DNA from: Candidatus Sumerlaeota bacterium
GTDB taxonomy: Bacteria > CG03 > SLGR01
NCBI GenBank assembly: GCA_007136585.1
Contig: SLGR01000166.1
Span: forward strand, 1 to 14,201
Direction: 5' to 3'
Length of the DNA: 14,201 nt
Shown here: in pieces, positions 1-5,350 of the stretch
Layout: each line of letters opens with the position of its first letter
Numbering within the stretch: the stretch's first letter is position 1
Program-made: the position numbers and the translations under genes
The notes under the pieces: model-generated
The model's database searches: none
What the model saw: the letters and a program-made list of their open reading frames with translations, nothing else
Told to the model about the DNA's origin: nothing

Positions 1-428
1 CACCCGTCAATTATGGAAGCGTGGTCGTATTTATCGGTTATTATGGTCTCCCCGCGGGATACAAGAGAACTTATGACCCCCAGGTTAACCTGCATACCTG
101 TCGTAAAGAGCAGGGCGTCGGGCTTTCCCACAAACGCGGCAAGTTTCTCCTCAAGCTCCTCGTGCATTGCCAGGGTCCCGTTAAGAAACCTTGATCCCAC
201 GCACCCCACCCCGAACTTCTCCGTGGCGTTTACCGCGGCTCTCTTGACGGCCGGGTGAGAGGTAAGCCCCAGGTAGTTATTGGACCCCATCATTATCATC
301 CTGCGCCCCTCAACCGTAACCACTGGGTCCTGTCCGGTCTCAACCTTATGAAAGTAAGGATAAATCCCCAGGGCCATTATCTCTTTTGCGGCCGTAAAAT
401 TCCTGCACTTGTCAAATATATCACTCAT
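1..428 (-). CDS. spt: Serine palmitoyltransferase (alpha-oxoamine synthase family), 3' end cut by window edge
   Basis: This PLP enzyme is predicted to condense serine with a fatty acyl thioester to 3-ketosphinganine, the first step of sphingolipid synthesis, in the cytosol. Only the N-terminal 142 residues are present; the Schiff-base lysine lies beyond the edge. Visible family marks are GIYPYF (residues 21-26), GSNNYLGL (48-55), GSRFLNGT (78-85) and DHASIIDG (135-142), whose His136 is in the position of the PLP-stacking histidine. The YPYF and GSRFLNGTL motifs resemble Bacteroides-type Spt more than glycine C-acetyltransferase (Kbl) or BioF, from memory of those families. The ATG is preceded by GGAGGAAGAAG. 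It is last of three co-directional genes, 16 bases after the reductase-like gene. The family is near certain; the substrate is inferred. Confidence 0.82.
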   Translation of the reverse strand, partial: MSDIFDKCRNFTAAKEIMALGIYPYFHKVETGQDPVVTVEGRRMIMMGSNNYLGLTSHPAVKRAAVNATEKFGVGCVGSRFLNGTLAMHEELEEKLAAFVGKPDALLFTTGMQVNLGVISSLVSRGETIITDKYDHASIIDG

Positions 429-444
429 CTCTTCTTCCTCCGGT

Positions 445-1353
445 TCATAACCATCCGTTTTCAAGGTACCACAGGTAAGTATCACGAAAACCTTCTGCAA
501 TATCAAATTCCGCAGGGGTTTCCGGGGGGGGCATAACCCAGTCCCCGGCAAGCATCTCCCGGACTTTATCAGGGTTCAGCGGGGCTTCCATTCCCGCCGC
601 CCTGCCGCAGATTACTCCTGCGGCCCCCAGGACCCTGAGAAGCAAATCCGGGATGCGTATACACCTTATTTTTCTTTCCAGGGCCGAGCCCAGCGCCGCG
701 CATACATCATCCCAGGCATAGGATTTCCCGTCGGAAAGATAACTCTCACGCCCGGGGCGGGCCTCTATTATGCCCCGCACGCAGTCCTTTACGTGTATGA
801 AGCTAAGGAGCCCGGCCCCGGCAGGTTTGAAGAAAAACCCCTTTGAGGCCATTTTAAATACGCTGAAAAAATCACTTTCCCGGGGTCCGTAGACCACAGC
901 AGGCCTGACTATTGCCCATCCGGGTATATCCTTTACAGACTCCTCCGCCTCTCTCTTGCTCCTTCCGTAATCCGAGACCGGGCCCCGTCCCCCGGGCCCC
1001 CAGGCCGCCTGGCTTGAAACATATACAAATCTTTTCACCGGTTCAGCGCGCCTCTTAAGCGCGCGGACCAGATTAACGGTTCCGGCGGTATTTACATCGT
1101 ATAACCTCCGGGGGTATAAGGCGCGCACCACCCCCCCGAGATGGTAGACCTCTTCAACCCCTTCAATAGCCCTGTCAAGTGTCCCGGGATCGGTAAAATC
1201 GGCGTACGCGCATTCCTTAGGCGTATCGCTTATCCACTTGAGGTCGGAGGTTTTCCTTACCATACATTTCAGGGTGTGCCCCCCGGCAAAAAGGGCTTCG
1301 GCAAGATGGCTGCCTATAAACCCGTTTGACCCCGTAATAAGCACCCTGCTCAT
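445..1353 (-). CDS. NAD-dependent epimerase/dehydratase-family reductase, candidate ceramide reductase (CerR-like)
   Basis: This is a 302-residue extended short-chain dehydrogenase with a Rossmann fold. The dinucleotide-binding GSNGFIG motif is at residues 8-14, the catalytic serine is in the YVSS stretch (111-114), and the YxxxK pair is Tyr129/Lys133. No membrane segment is evident. Family members act on NDP-sugars, steroids or lipids. In Caulobacter a protein annotated as an epimerase (CerR) reduces the 3-keto group during ceramide synthesis. Lying 16 bases upstream of an Spt gene, this protein is a good candidate for the same step; that assignment is from context. The ATG follows AGGAG, which is part of the palindrome AGGAGCTCCT and also overlaps the stop codon of the preceding gene. 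An NDP-sugar epimerase remains possible. Confidence 0.8.
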   Translation of the reverse strand: MSRVLITGSNGFIGSHLAEALFAGGHTLKCMVRKTSDLKWISDTPKECAYADFTDPGTLDRAIEGVEEVYHLGGVVRALYPRRLYDVNTAGTVNLVRALKRRAEPVKRFVYVSSQAAWGPGGRGPVSDYGRSKREAEESVKDIPGWAIVRPAVVYGPRESDFFSVFKMASKGFFFKPAGAGLLSFIHVKDCVRGIIEARPGRESYLSDGKSYAWDDVCAALGSALERKIRCIRIPDLLLRVLGAAGVICGRAAGMEAPLNPDKVREMLAGDWVMPPPETPAEFDIAEGFRDTYLWYLENGWL

Positions 1354-1362
1354 CAGGAGCTC

Positions 1363-1926
1363 CTATCCGAGGGCCGCAAGAACGCCCGAGCCCGCAAGAG
1401 GTATCAGCAGATTATCATCCACTTTAAGCGGGAGAAGCTCAACCGCGGCGCATACGACAGAACCGGCAAGGGCCGGAAGTATCCCGATATCCAGAACCCC
1501 GGAATAAGAGAGTCCGGATAGGACCAGGAAAGTAATAACGATGAAACCCGCGCTCCCCTCAAGGGATTTTCCGAAGAGCTTATGTTTCCCGAACCTTTCC
1601 CCTATAAGGACAGCGCTCATATCCCCAATGCTCAGATATATGATCCCGCCGGCGGCGGCTCCAGGCTCAAAGAGAAGAAGGCTGAAGAATACTCCGCCCA
1701 TAAAGTACGGGCTCCCGGAGAAACTACTGTACTCGCCGGGCTTGAAAAATGGTCTGAAGGCACTGAAAACCCTGGAATTAAACCCGGGAGAAACCATCCT
1801 GACCGCATCAAAAGAGGTGATCAGGAAAAGAAAACTTCCGGAGACAGCCAGGGCCGCTTTAACCGAAAATAAAGCCGCGATGACGGGGAATACCAGGCCG
1901 GAAAGATGAAAAAGCTTTCTGTGCAT
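1363..1926 (-). CDS. Dolichol kinase / CTP-transferase-like integral membrane protein, probable lipid kinase
   Basis: This is a 187-residue hydrophobic protein of the phosphatidate cytidylyltransferase / SEC59 dolichol-kinase superfamily. Supporting motifs are the N-terminal RKLFHLSG (residues 3-10), GDMSAVLIGERFGKHK (101-116) and KSLEGSAGF (120-128), which match the CTP-binding region of polyprenol and diacylglycerol kinases. Several membrane segments fill the rest. It would phosphorylate a lipid alcohol with CTP in the inner membrane; the substrate is unknown. Its place at the head of an operon with Spt and a reductase makes a sphingoid or ceramide substrate conceivable, but that is inference. 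The ATG is supported by family motifs starting at residue 3, yet no Shine-Dalgarno is visible and a good promoter ends only 9 bases upstream, so the mRNA may be leaderless. Confidence 0.78.
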   Translation of the reverse strand: MHRKLFHLSGLVFPVIAALFSVKAALAVSGSFLFLITSFDAVRMVSPGFNSRVFSAFRPFFKPGEYSSFSGSPYFMGGVFFSLLLFEPGAAAGGIIYLSIGDMSAVLIGERFGKHKLFGKSLEGSAGFIVITFLVLSGLSYSGVLDIGILPALAGSVVCAAVELLPLKVDDNLLIPLAGSGVLAALG

Positions 1927-1935
1927 AATTGAGTA

Positions 1936-1964
1936 ATATTATCAAATATACTCCGGGTTGACAA
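1936..1964 (-). promoter_or_regulatory. Predicted sigma70-type promoter for the lipid kinase-reductase-spt operon
   Basis: On the minus strand TTGTCA (1959-1964) and TAATAT (1936-1941) are separated by exactly 17 bases. Transcription would start near 1929, about three bases before the ATG whose first base is 1926. The -35 box shares five bases with the -35 box of the opposing tRNA promoter. Confidence 0.55.
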
Positions 1965-1986
1965 TATACCCTGTTCTGAATACAAT
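1958..1986 (+). promoter_or_regulatory. Predicted strong sigma70-type promoter of tRNA-Leu
   Basis: A consensus TTGACA (1958-1963) is followed after 17 bases by TACAAT (1981-1986). The mature tRNA begins 11 bases after the -10 box, so the 5' leader removed by RNase P would be only about four bases. Confidence 0.8.
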
Positions 1987-1996
1987 TACAGACTGC

Positions 1997-2081
1997 GCCG
2001 AAGTGGCGGAACTGGCAGACGCGCACGGTTCAGGACCGTGTGGATAACACCGTGTGGGTTCGAATCCCACCTTCGGCACCA
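1997..2081 (+). tRNA. tRNA-Leu (anticodon CAG), CCA encoded
   Basis: The acceptor stem GCCGAAG (1997-2003) pairs perfectly with CTTCGGC (2071-2077). Discriminator A is at 2078 and CCA is encoded at 2079-2081. The anticodon stem CACGG/CCGTG (2024-2028 and 2036-2040) encloses the loop TTCAGGA with anticodon CAG at 2031-2033, reading the leucine codon CUG. The T arm GTGGG-TTCGAAT-CCCAC spans 2054-2070. The long variable region (about 2041-2053) marks a class II tRNA, as expected for leucine. It is the only plus-strand gene in the window, with its own promoter and terminator. Confidence 0.97.
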
Positions 2082-2082
2082 T

Positions 2083-2109
2083 AAACTCCCCTGCAGAACG
2101 GGGAGTTTT
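2083..2109 (+). terminator. Intrinsic terminator of tRNA-Leu
   Basis: AAACTCCCC (2083-2091) pairs with GGGGAGTTT (2100-2108) around an 8-base loop, and the right arm runs into four T residues. It begins two bases after the encoded CCA. It also lies just beyond the end of tatC on the other strand, where its T-tract is poorer, so it may act weakly in both directions. Confidence 0.75.
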
Positions 2110-2114
2110 CCATA

Positions 2115-2813
2115 TCAGGTTTCGGGGCTTTTCCGGGCAACAAGGATCCCCGCCTCGTAAAGAATAATAACCGGGACGGCCAGGGCCACCTGGGTAAAAA
2201 CGTCGGGAGGGGTAAGGAGCGCCGAGAAGGTAAATATAAGAATAATAGCGTAGGCGCGGCCGCTGGCCAGGGTCTTTTTATCTACCAGCCCCGCCGAAGA
2301 GACCGCCCTCATTACCAGCGGTATCTGGAAAGTGATACCGAATACCGCAACGATAAGAAAGATAAAGGAGACATACCTGTCTACCGTTATCATAGGTTCA
2401 AGGACCGCGGACCCGAATCCAAGAAGAAACCTTAACCCCTCGGGAAGGACTATAAAAAAACCGAAAGAAGCCCCCGCGGCGAAAAGAAGAAAAGCGGCGG
2501 GCGCGTATGTAAGGATAAACCTCTTCTCCTTCCTGTTGAGGGCCTCACCCACAAACTTCCAAACCTGCCAGGTTATAAACGGCGAGGCCACCAGGGCCCC
2601 GACAAGGACCGAGACCTTAAAGGTAACGACAAAAGCCTCCTGAGGGGATATAAAAACCAGCCCCGCATCTATAGGGCGTCTCAGAAGCTCCAGCAGCGTT
2701 CCGTGAAAGAAGAAAGCCGCCGCAGAAAAAATAAGAACCGCGCCGGCCGAGAGAAGTATACGGCGGCGCAGCTCCTCAAGGTGTTCTATAAAAGGGCGCC
2801 TTGTATTATCCAA
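2115..2813 (-). CDS. tatC: Sec-independent protein translocase TatC
   Basis: TatC is the multispanning inner-membrane receptor of the twin-arginine translocase; it binds RR signal peptides and recruits TatA to move folded proteins across the membrane. The 232-residue protein starts with the family signature [11 protein letters not shown] (residues 8-18) and has about six hydrophobic segments with the usual periplasmic and cytoplasmic loops. It is slightly shorter than E. coli TatC (about 258 residues). The start overlaps the end of tatA by 8 bases, so translation is probably coupled. It is the last gene of the nifU-like/tatA/tatC unit and converges on the tRNA-Leu terminator. The assignment is firm. 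Confidence 0.96.
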   Translation of the reverse strand: MDNTRRPFIEHLEELRRRILLSAGAVLIFSAAAFFFHGTLLELLRRPIDAGLVFISPQEAFVVTFKVSVLVGALVASPFITWQVWKFVGEALNRKEKRFILTYAPAAFLLFAAGASFGFFIVLPEGLRFLLGFGSAVLEPMITVDRYVSFIFLIVAVFGITFQIPLVMRAVSSAGLVDKKTLASGRAYAIILIFTFSALLTPPDVFTQVALAVPVIILYEAGILVARKSPET

Positions 2814-3000
2814 TATCCCTGTTTTCGTTATCTTCCTTTTCTTTCTCCTTAGACTCCCCCTCCTCTTCCGGGGGCGGGTTCTTGAACTCCTTGACCGCCC
2901 TCCCCAGGGATCTGGCTATCTCGGGAAGCTTCTTAGCTCCGAAAAGCAGGAAGATTATAAGGAATATTACCAGTAATTCGGGCATTCCAAGTCCGGGCAT
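2806..3000 (-). CDS. tatA: Sec-independent protein translocase TatA/TatE
   Basis: TatA oligomerises to form the protein-conducting element of the twin-arginine translocase. The 64-residue product has the standard layout: a short N-terminal membrane helix (about residues 7-20), the FGAKKLPE hinge (20-27), an amphipathic helix to about residue 40, and a highly charged, Glu/Lys-rich tail (41-64). No separate tatB is present in the window; a single bifunctional TatA would give a minimal TatAC system, although another TatB could be encoded elsewhere. The gene starts four bases after the NifU-like gene ends and overlaps tatC. Its own Shine-Dalgarno is weak, which fits coupling to the gene before it. 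Confidence 0.95.
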   Translation of the reverse strand: MPGLGMPELLVIFLIIFLLFGAKKLPEIARSLGRAVKEFKNPPPEEEGESKEKEKEDNENRDIG

Positions 3001-3004
3001 AACT

Positions 3005-3232
3005 TTAGACCGACTCCACGGATTTTACATCGGGGACCTGCTTTTTAAGCATACGCTCGACTCCGGATTTAAGGGTCATCTGGGACATCGGACACCCGGC
3101 GCAGGCCCCGGTAAGCCTTACTTTCACAACCCCGTCCTCGGTTATTTCCCTGAGTTCAAGGTCCCCCCCGTCAGCCTGGAGCGATGGCCTTATCGACTCA
3201 AGCGCCTCTTTAATTTTTTCTCTATCCGGCAT
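3005..3232 (-). CDS. NifU C-terminal-domain protein (Fe-S cluster scaffold/carrier)
   Basis: This 75-residue protein consists only of the NifU-like (Nfu) C-terminal domain, which binds a [4Fe-4S] cluster at a dimer interface and hands it to apo-proteins. The signatures are [10 protein letters not shown] (residues 18-27) and the cluster-ligating motif CAGC with Cys44 and Cys47. Length and motif match stand-alone Nfu proteins. The start codon has an excellent Shine-Dalgarno, AAGGAG five bases upstream. It heads a unit with tatA four bases downstream, so Fe-S maturation and export of folded cofactor proteins appear to be co-expressed. A predicted promoter and a leader of about 100 bases lie upstream. 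Confidence 0.93.
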   Translation of the reverse strand: MPDREKIKEALESIRPSLQADGGDLELREITEDGVVKVRLTGACAGCPMSQMTLKSGVERMLKKQVPDVKSVESV

Positions 3233-3263
3233 ATTTTCTCCTTTTTCTCCGTTTCATTCTGCG

Positions 3264-3325
3264 CCGGAGGCCCATCCTCCGGTTTTACACAATTAACATA
3301 TTCTTCCTCGGGGACGCGAACCCCG
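3264..3325 (-). other. Two hairpins in the predicted 5' leader of the nifU-like/tatAC operon
   Basis: The 134-base gap between the PopT-like gene and the NifU-like gene holds two GC-rich hairpins. One pairs CGGGG (3309-3313) with CCCCG (3321-3325) around seven bases; read on the minus strand it resembles a tRNA T-arm because the loop begins TTCG. The other pairs CCGGAGG (3264-3270) with CCTCCGG (3276-3282) around CCCAT. Neither has a T-tract on the transcribed strand, so they look like leader structures rather than terminators. Function unknown. Confidence 0.45.
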
Positions 3326-3342
3326 GGTACCGCAGTATACTA

Positions 3343-3370
3343 ATTTTAACCATATAAGCTCTCTTTTCAA
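3343..3370 (-). promoter_or_regulatory. Predicted promoter for the nifU-like/tatA/tatC operon
   Basis: On the minus strand TTGAAA (3365-3370) and TAAAAT (3343-3348) are 16 bases apart. The -35 box overlaps the stop codon of the upstream PopT-like gene. The predicted start near 3336 gives a leader of about 104 bases containing two hairpins. Confidence 0.5.
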
Positions 3371-4272
3371 TCCTTACCCTCTTCTGAGGCAATGCGTTCA
3401 AACCCCAGCGAAGAACCCGCCCCGGCGGCAAAGGCTCCCAGACGGGTAAGAATTTCCACGGCGGAAACCGGTATAACGTTCCTTGCGGCGCTCAGCGCAT
3501 CCCCGGCGCAGACGGCGGAAAAATCCTTAAACGGCCATAACAGGTATAAGGAACCGGCCACCAGGCCCGTCAGAAATGAAAGGGTTATATCCCTGCGCCT
3601 GCGCAGAAGCCGGTTCATAACCCTTACAAAGAAGAGAAGCCCGGCAAGGCACCCCAGACCGAAGACCGCGAGGAATATAAAGGAGGAGAGACTCAGCGTT
3701 GATGTAAACTCCCTTATATTTGATATTATCCTTCCGTATATACCCAGTATAACCATAAGCGAGGAACCGCTGACTCCGGGAAGAGCCATCGCTGATATCC
3801 CCGCAGCCCCTGAGAGAAAAACATAGAGGTGCCCGCGGGTACCCTGAAAGGGGCGCCCGTAAAGAGACAGGAGTATAACAGCGGCAGCTCCGGCAATCGC
3901 CGCAAGGTATACCCCACTGCTTCTCCTTCCTATCATCCTCGCCGGAACCCGTATGGACGGCAGTATAAGTCCGGAGAAGAACGCGAGCGTAAGACCGGGA
4001 AACCTGGATATAAAATAATCCGCGGGCCAGGAGAAGACAGCTATCCCCAGTACGGCCCCGATGAAGATCTGAAAAAGAAATATCCCGTCAACCCGCTCAA
4101 CCTCGCTTTTTATGCGCCCTGAGAAAACACCCTTTAGGAAACTCAGGTCCAGCGAGGAGAGAGACTCCATAAGCCGGGTATATATCCCCATTAAAAGAGC
4201 AAAGGTTCCGCCGCTAACCCCGGGTATGAGGTTTGCCATTCCTATAAGGACGCCTTTAAAAAATGATATCAT
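3367..4272 (-). CDS. DUF368 / PopT-type polyprenyl-phosphate (undecaprenyl-phosphate) translocase
   Basis: DUF368 proteins are polytopic inner-membrane proteins; members have been shown to return undecaprenyl phosphate to the cytoplasmic face for reuse in peptidoglycan and glycan synthesis (PopT). The protein has the family's internally repeated motif: PGVSGG followed by TFALLMGIY at residues 17-31, and PGVSGS followed by SLMVILGIY at about 165-179. About eight or more hydrophobic segments are visible. I place the start at the ATG at 4272 (301 residues), which forms an ATGA overlap with the upstream gene's stop. The alternative GTG at 4287 would add five residues. It is the last gene of the crp-like/ogt unit. 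The family is secure; the exact lipid substrate is inferred. Confidence 0.9.
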   Translation of the reverse strand: MISFFKGVLIGMANLIPGVSGGTFALLMGIYTRLMESLSSLDLSFLKGVFSGRIKSEVERVDGIFLFQIFIGAVLGIAVFSWPADYFISRFPGLTLAFFSGLILPSIRVPARMIGRRSSGVYLAAIAGAAAVILLSLYGRPFQGTRGHLYVFLSGAAGISAMALPGVSGSSLMVILGIYGRIISNIREFTSTLSLSSFIFLAVFGLGCLAGLLFFVRVMNRLLRRRRDITLSFLTGLVAGSLYLLWPFKDFSAVCAGDALSAARNVIPVSAVEILTRLGAFAAGAGSSLGFERIASEEGKD

Positions 4273-4583
4273 GGTGCCGGTTTCCACCGTATTTGTTCAA
4301 ATTCAGCGACCCGTCCGCTGTAGACTCTCACCCCTTCTCTCTCCAGCAGGAGCTTCTTTCCAGGAACCCCGCCCGGACCTGAGAATCCCCCGAGCCTGCC
4401 GCTTTTAAGAACAACCCTGTGACAGGGAACCTCCGGCATACCGGGGCTCCGGCGCAGGGCCGACCCTACCGCCCGGGCGGAGCCGCGGCTCAGGGCGCAG
4501 GCTATATCCGAGTAGGCGCTGACCCGTCCCTCTGGTATCTGTTTTACTATATTAAAAACTTTTTCCGTGAAAGAACCGCGCAT
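4269..4583 (-). CDS. ogt: Methylated-DNA-protein cysteine methyltransferase, single-domain (Ogt/MGMT C-terminal domain)
   Basis: This 104-residue protein is the DNA-binding alkyltransferase domain that removes O6-alkyl groups from guanine by suicidal transfer to a cysteine. The active-site motif PCHRVV has Cys54. It is preceded by the helix-turn-helix region GRVSAYSDIA (residues 19-28) and the RAVGSAL segment (37-43), and followed by a GGF...K..LL..EG tail. The N-terminal domain of Ada/Ogt-type proteins is absent. Because cysteine rather than tryptophan sits in the motif, it should be a true transferase and not an alkyltransferase-like (ATL) protein. It starts four bases after the Crp-like gene ends and shares an ATGA overlap with the PopT-like gene. 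Confidence 0.92.
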   Translation of the reverse strand: MRGSFTEKVFNIVKQIPEGRVSAYSDIACALSRGSARAVGSALRRSPGMPEVPCHRVVLKSGRLGGFSGPGGVPGKKLLLEREGVRVYSGRVAEFEQIRWKPAP

Positions 4584-4587
4584 TTTA

Positions 4588-5274
4588 TCATTCCGCTATC
4601 TTCCGGCGAAGCGCGGAGACCGACGGTATTGTCATACCCCCCGGCTCCTTTATAATAAGCTCTTCATCCCTCAGTTCCTTCATGGTTCTTGTAACCACTT
4701 CGCGCGCCGTACCGGCCAGTTCACTGAGATCCTGGTGGGTAAACTCCCCCGGAAGAAAAACCGCTCCCTCTGGTTTATCTATACCGTACCTGGAAGCGAG
4801 GTTTATGAGACAGAGTATAAGCCGGTCGCGGACCCCTTTGAATGAAAAGAGCTCTATCTCCCTGTCGGCTTTTCTGAGCCGCCCGCAGAGAGCCCTGGCA
4901 AGGGCAAGCAGTATCCCGGGGTGCTCCGAAAGGAGGGACTGGAAATCATCAAACCTGAGTACTAAAACCTCCGAATCCGATACAGCTACAGCGTTGGCCG
5001 AACGGGGGCTGCTCTCAAGAAGCGCCATCTCACCGAAAAAATCCCCGGTTTCCAGGTACTCAAGAGTCTTGACCTGCCCCCCTGAAGACATTTTATAGAT
5101 CTTGATCCGTCCGGAGCGCACTATATAAAAATCCCTTCCGGGTTCGGATTCAAAAAACACGTGTTCCTTTTTACTATAAGTTTTATCCGAAAAGAGAGAG
5201 ATTATTTTACTTAAGTCTTCTCCGGAAAGGGAGCTGAAAAGCGGGACCTTTCCCAGAACTTCTTTTATATTCAT
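4588..5274 (-). CDS. Crp/Fnr-family transcriptional regulator
   Basis: This 228-residue regulator has an N-terminal cyclic-nucleotide-binding beta-roll (about residues 10-125) and a C-terminal winged helix. The phosphate-binding cassette GDFFGEMALL..SPRSANA (77-95) keeps the Gly-Glu and Arg91-Ser92 residues that contact a cyclic nucleotide in Crp, so ligand binding is plausible. The long dimerisation helix follows, and the recognition region is THQDLSELAGTAREVVTR (179-196). No N-terminal cysteine cluster like that of Fnr is present. It heads a tight unit with ogt and the PopT-like gene, and may regulate them or itself. No Shine-Dalgarno precedes the ATG; predicted -10 boxes end 6 to 14 bases upstream. 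The ligand is unknown. Confidence 0.93.
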   Translation of the reverse strand: MNIKEVLGKVPLFSSLSGEDLSKIISLFSDKTYSKKEHVFFESEPGRDFYIVRSGRIKIYKMSSGGQVKTLEYLETGDFFGEMALLESSPRSANAVAVSDSEVLVLRFDDFQSLLSEHPGILLALARALCGRLRKADREIELFSFKGVRDRLILCLINLASRYGIDKPEGAVFLPGEFTHQDLSELAGTAREVVTRTMKELRDEELIIKEPGGMTIPSVSALRRKIAE

Positions 5275-5280
5275 ACAGCG

Positions 5281-5309
5281 ATTCTACAATTATACCCCCG
5301 GGATTGCAA
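5281..5309 (-). promoter_or_regulatory. Predicted promoter of the crp-like/ogt/popT-like operon
   Basis: On the minus strand TTGCAA (5304-5309) and TAGAAT (5281-5286) are 17 bases apart. A perfect TATAAT (5289-5294) also lies in the spacer but has no matching -35 box. Either -10 would place the transcript start within about 0-10 bases of the ATG at 5274, giving a leaderless or very short-leader mRNA. Confidence 0.5.
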
Positions 5310-5320
5310 TAGAGGGACGG

Positions 5321-5336
5321 ATGTGAAAATGTGAAA
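5321..5336 (-). repeat. Tandem octamer upstream of the crp-like promoter, possible regulator site
   Basis: ATGTGAAA occurs twice head to tail (5321-5328 and 5329-5336), about 12 bases upstream of the -35 box. Each unit contains TGTGA, the half-site of Crp operators, but as a direct repeat and not the usual inverted pair. Autoregulation by the adjacent Crp-like protein is possible but unproven. Confidence 0.35.
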
Positions 5337-5350
5337 GTTTGAGTAAGGTG

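Noticed and set aside
1-428. Glycine C-acetyltransferase (Kbl) or 8-amino-7-oxononanoate synthase (BioF) as the identity of the left-edge gene.
   Set aside because: The YPYF and GSRFLNGTL motifs and the reductase neighbour fit Spt better. The alternatives are not excluded because the C-terminal two thirds is missing.
3264-3286. CCGGAGG/CCTCCGG hairpin followed by four T on the plus strand, considered as an intrinsic terminator.
   Set aside because: No plus-strand gene ends here, and on the minus strand, where genes run, there is no T-tract; it falls in a predicted 5' leader.
3305-3330. T-arm-like hairpin considered as a tRNA gene.
   Set aside because: No acceptor, D or anticodon stems can be formed around it.
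4269-4583. Alkyltransferase-like (ATL) protein as an alternative for the MGMT-type gene.
   Set aside because: The active-site motif is PCHR with the acceptor cysteine; ATL proteins have tryptophan or another residue there.
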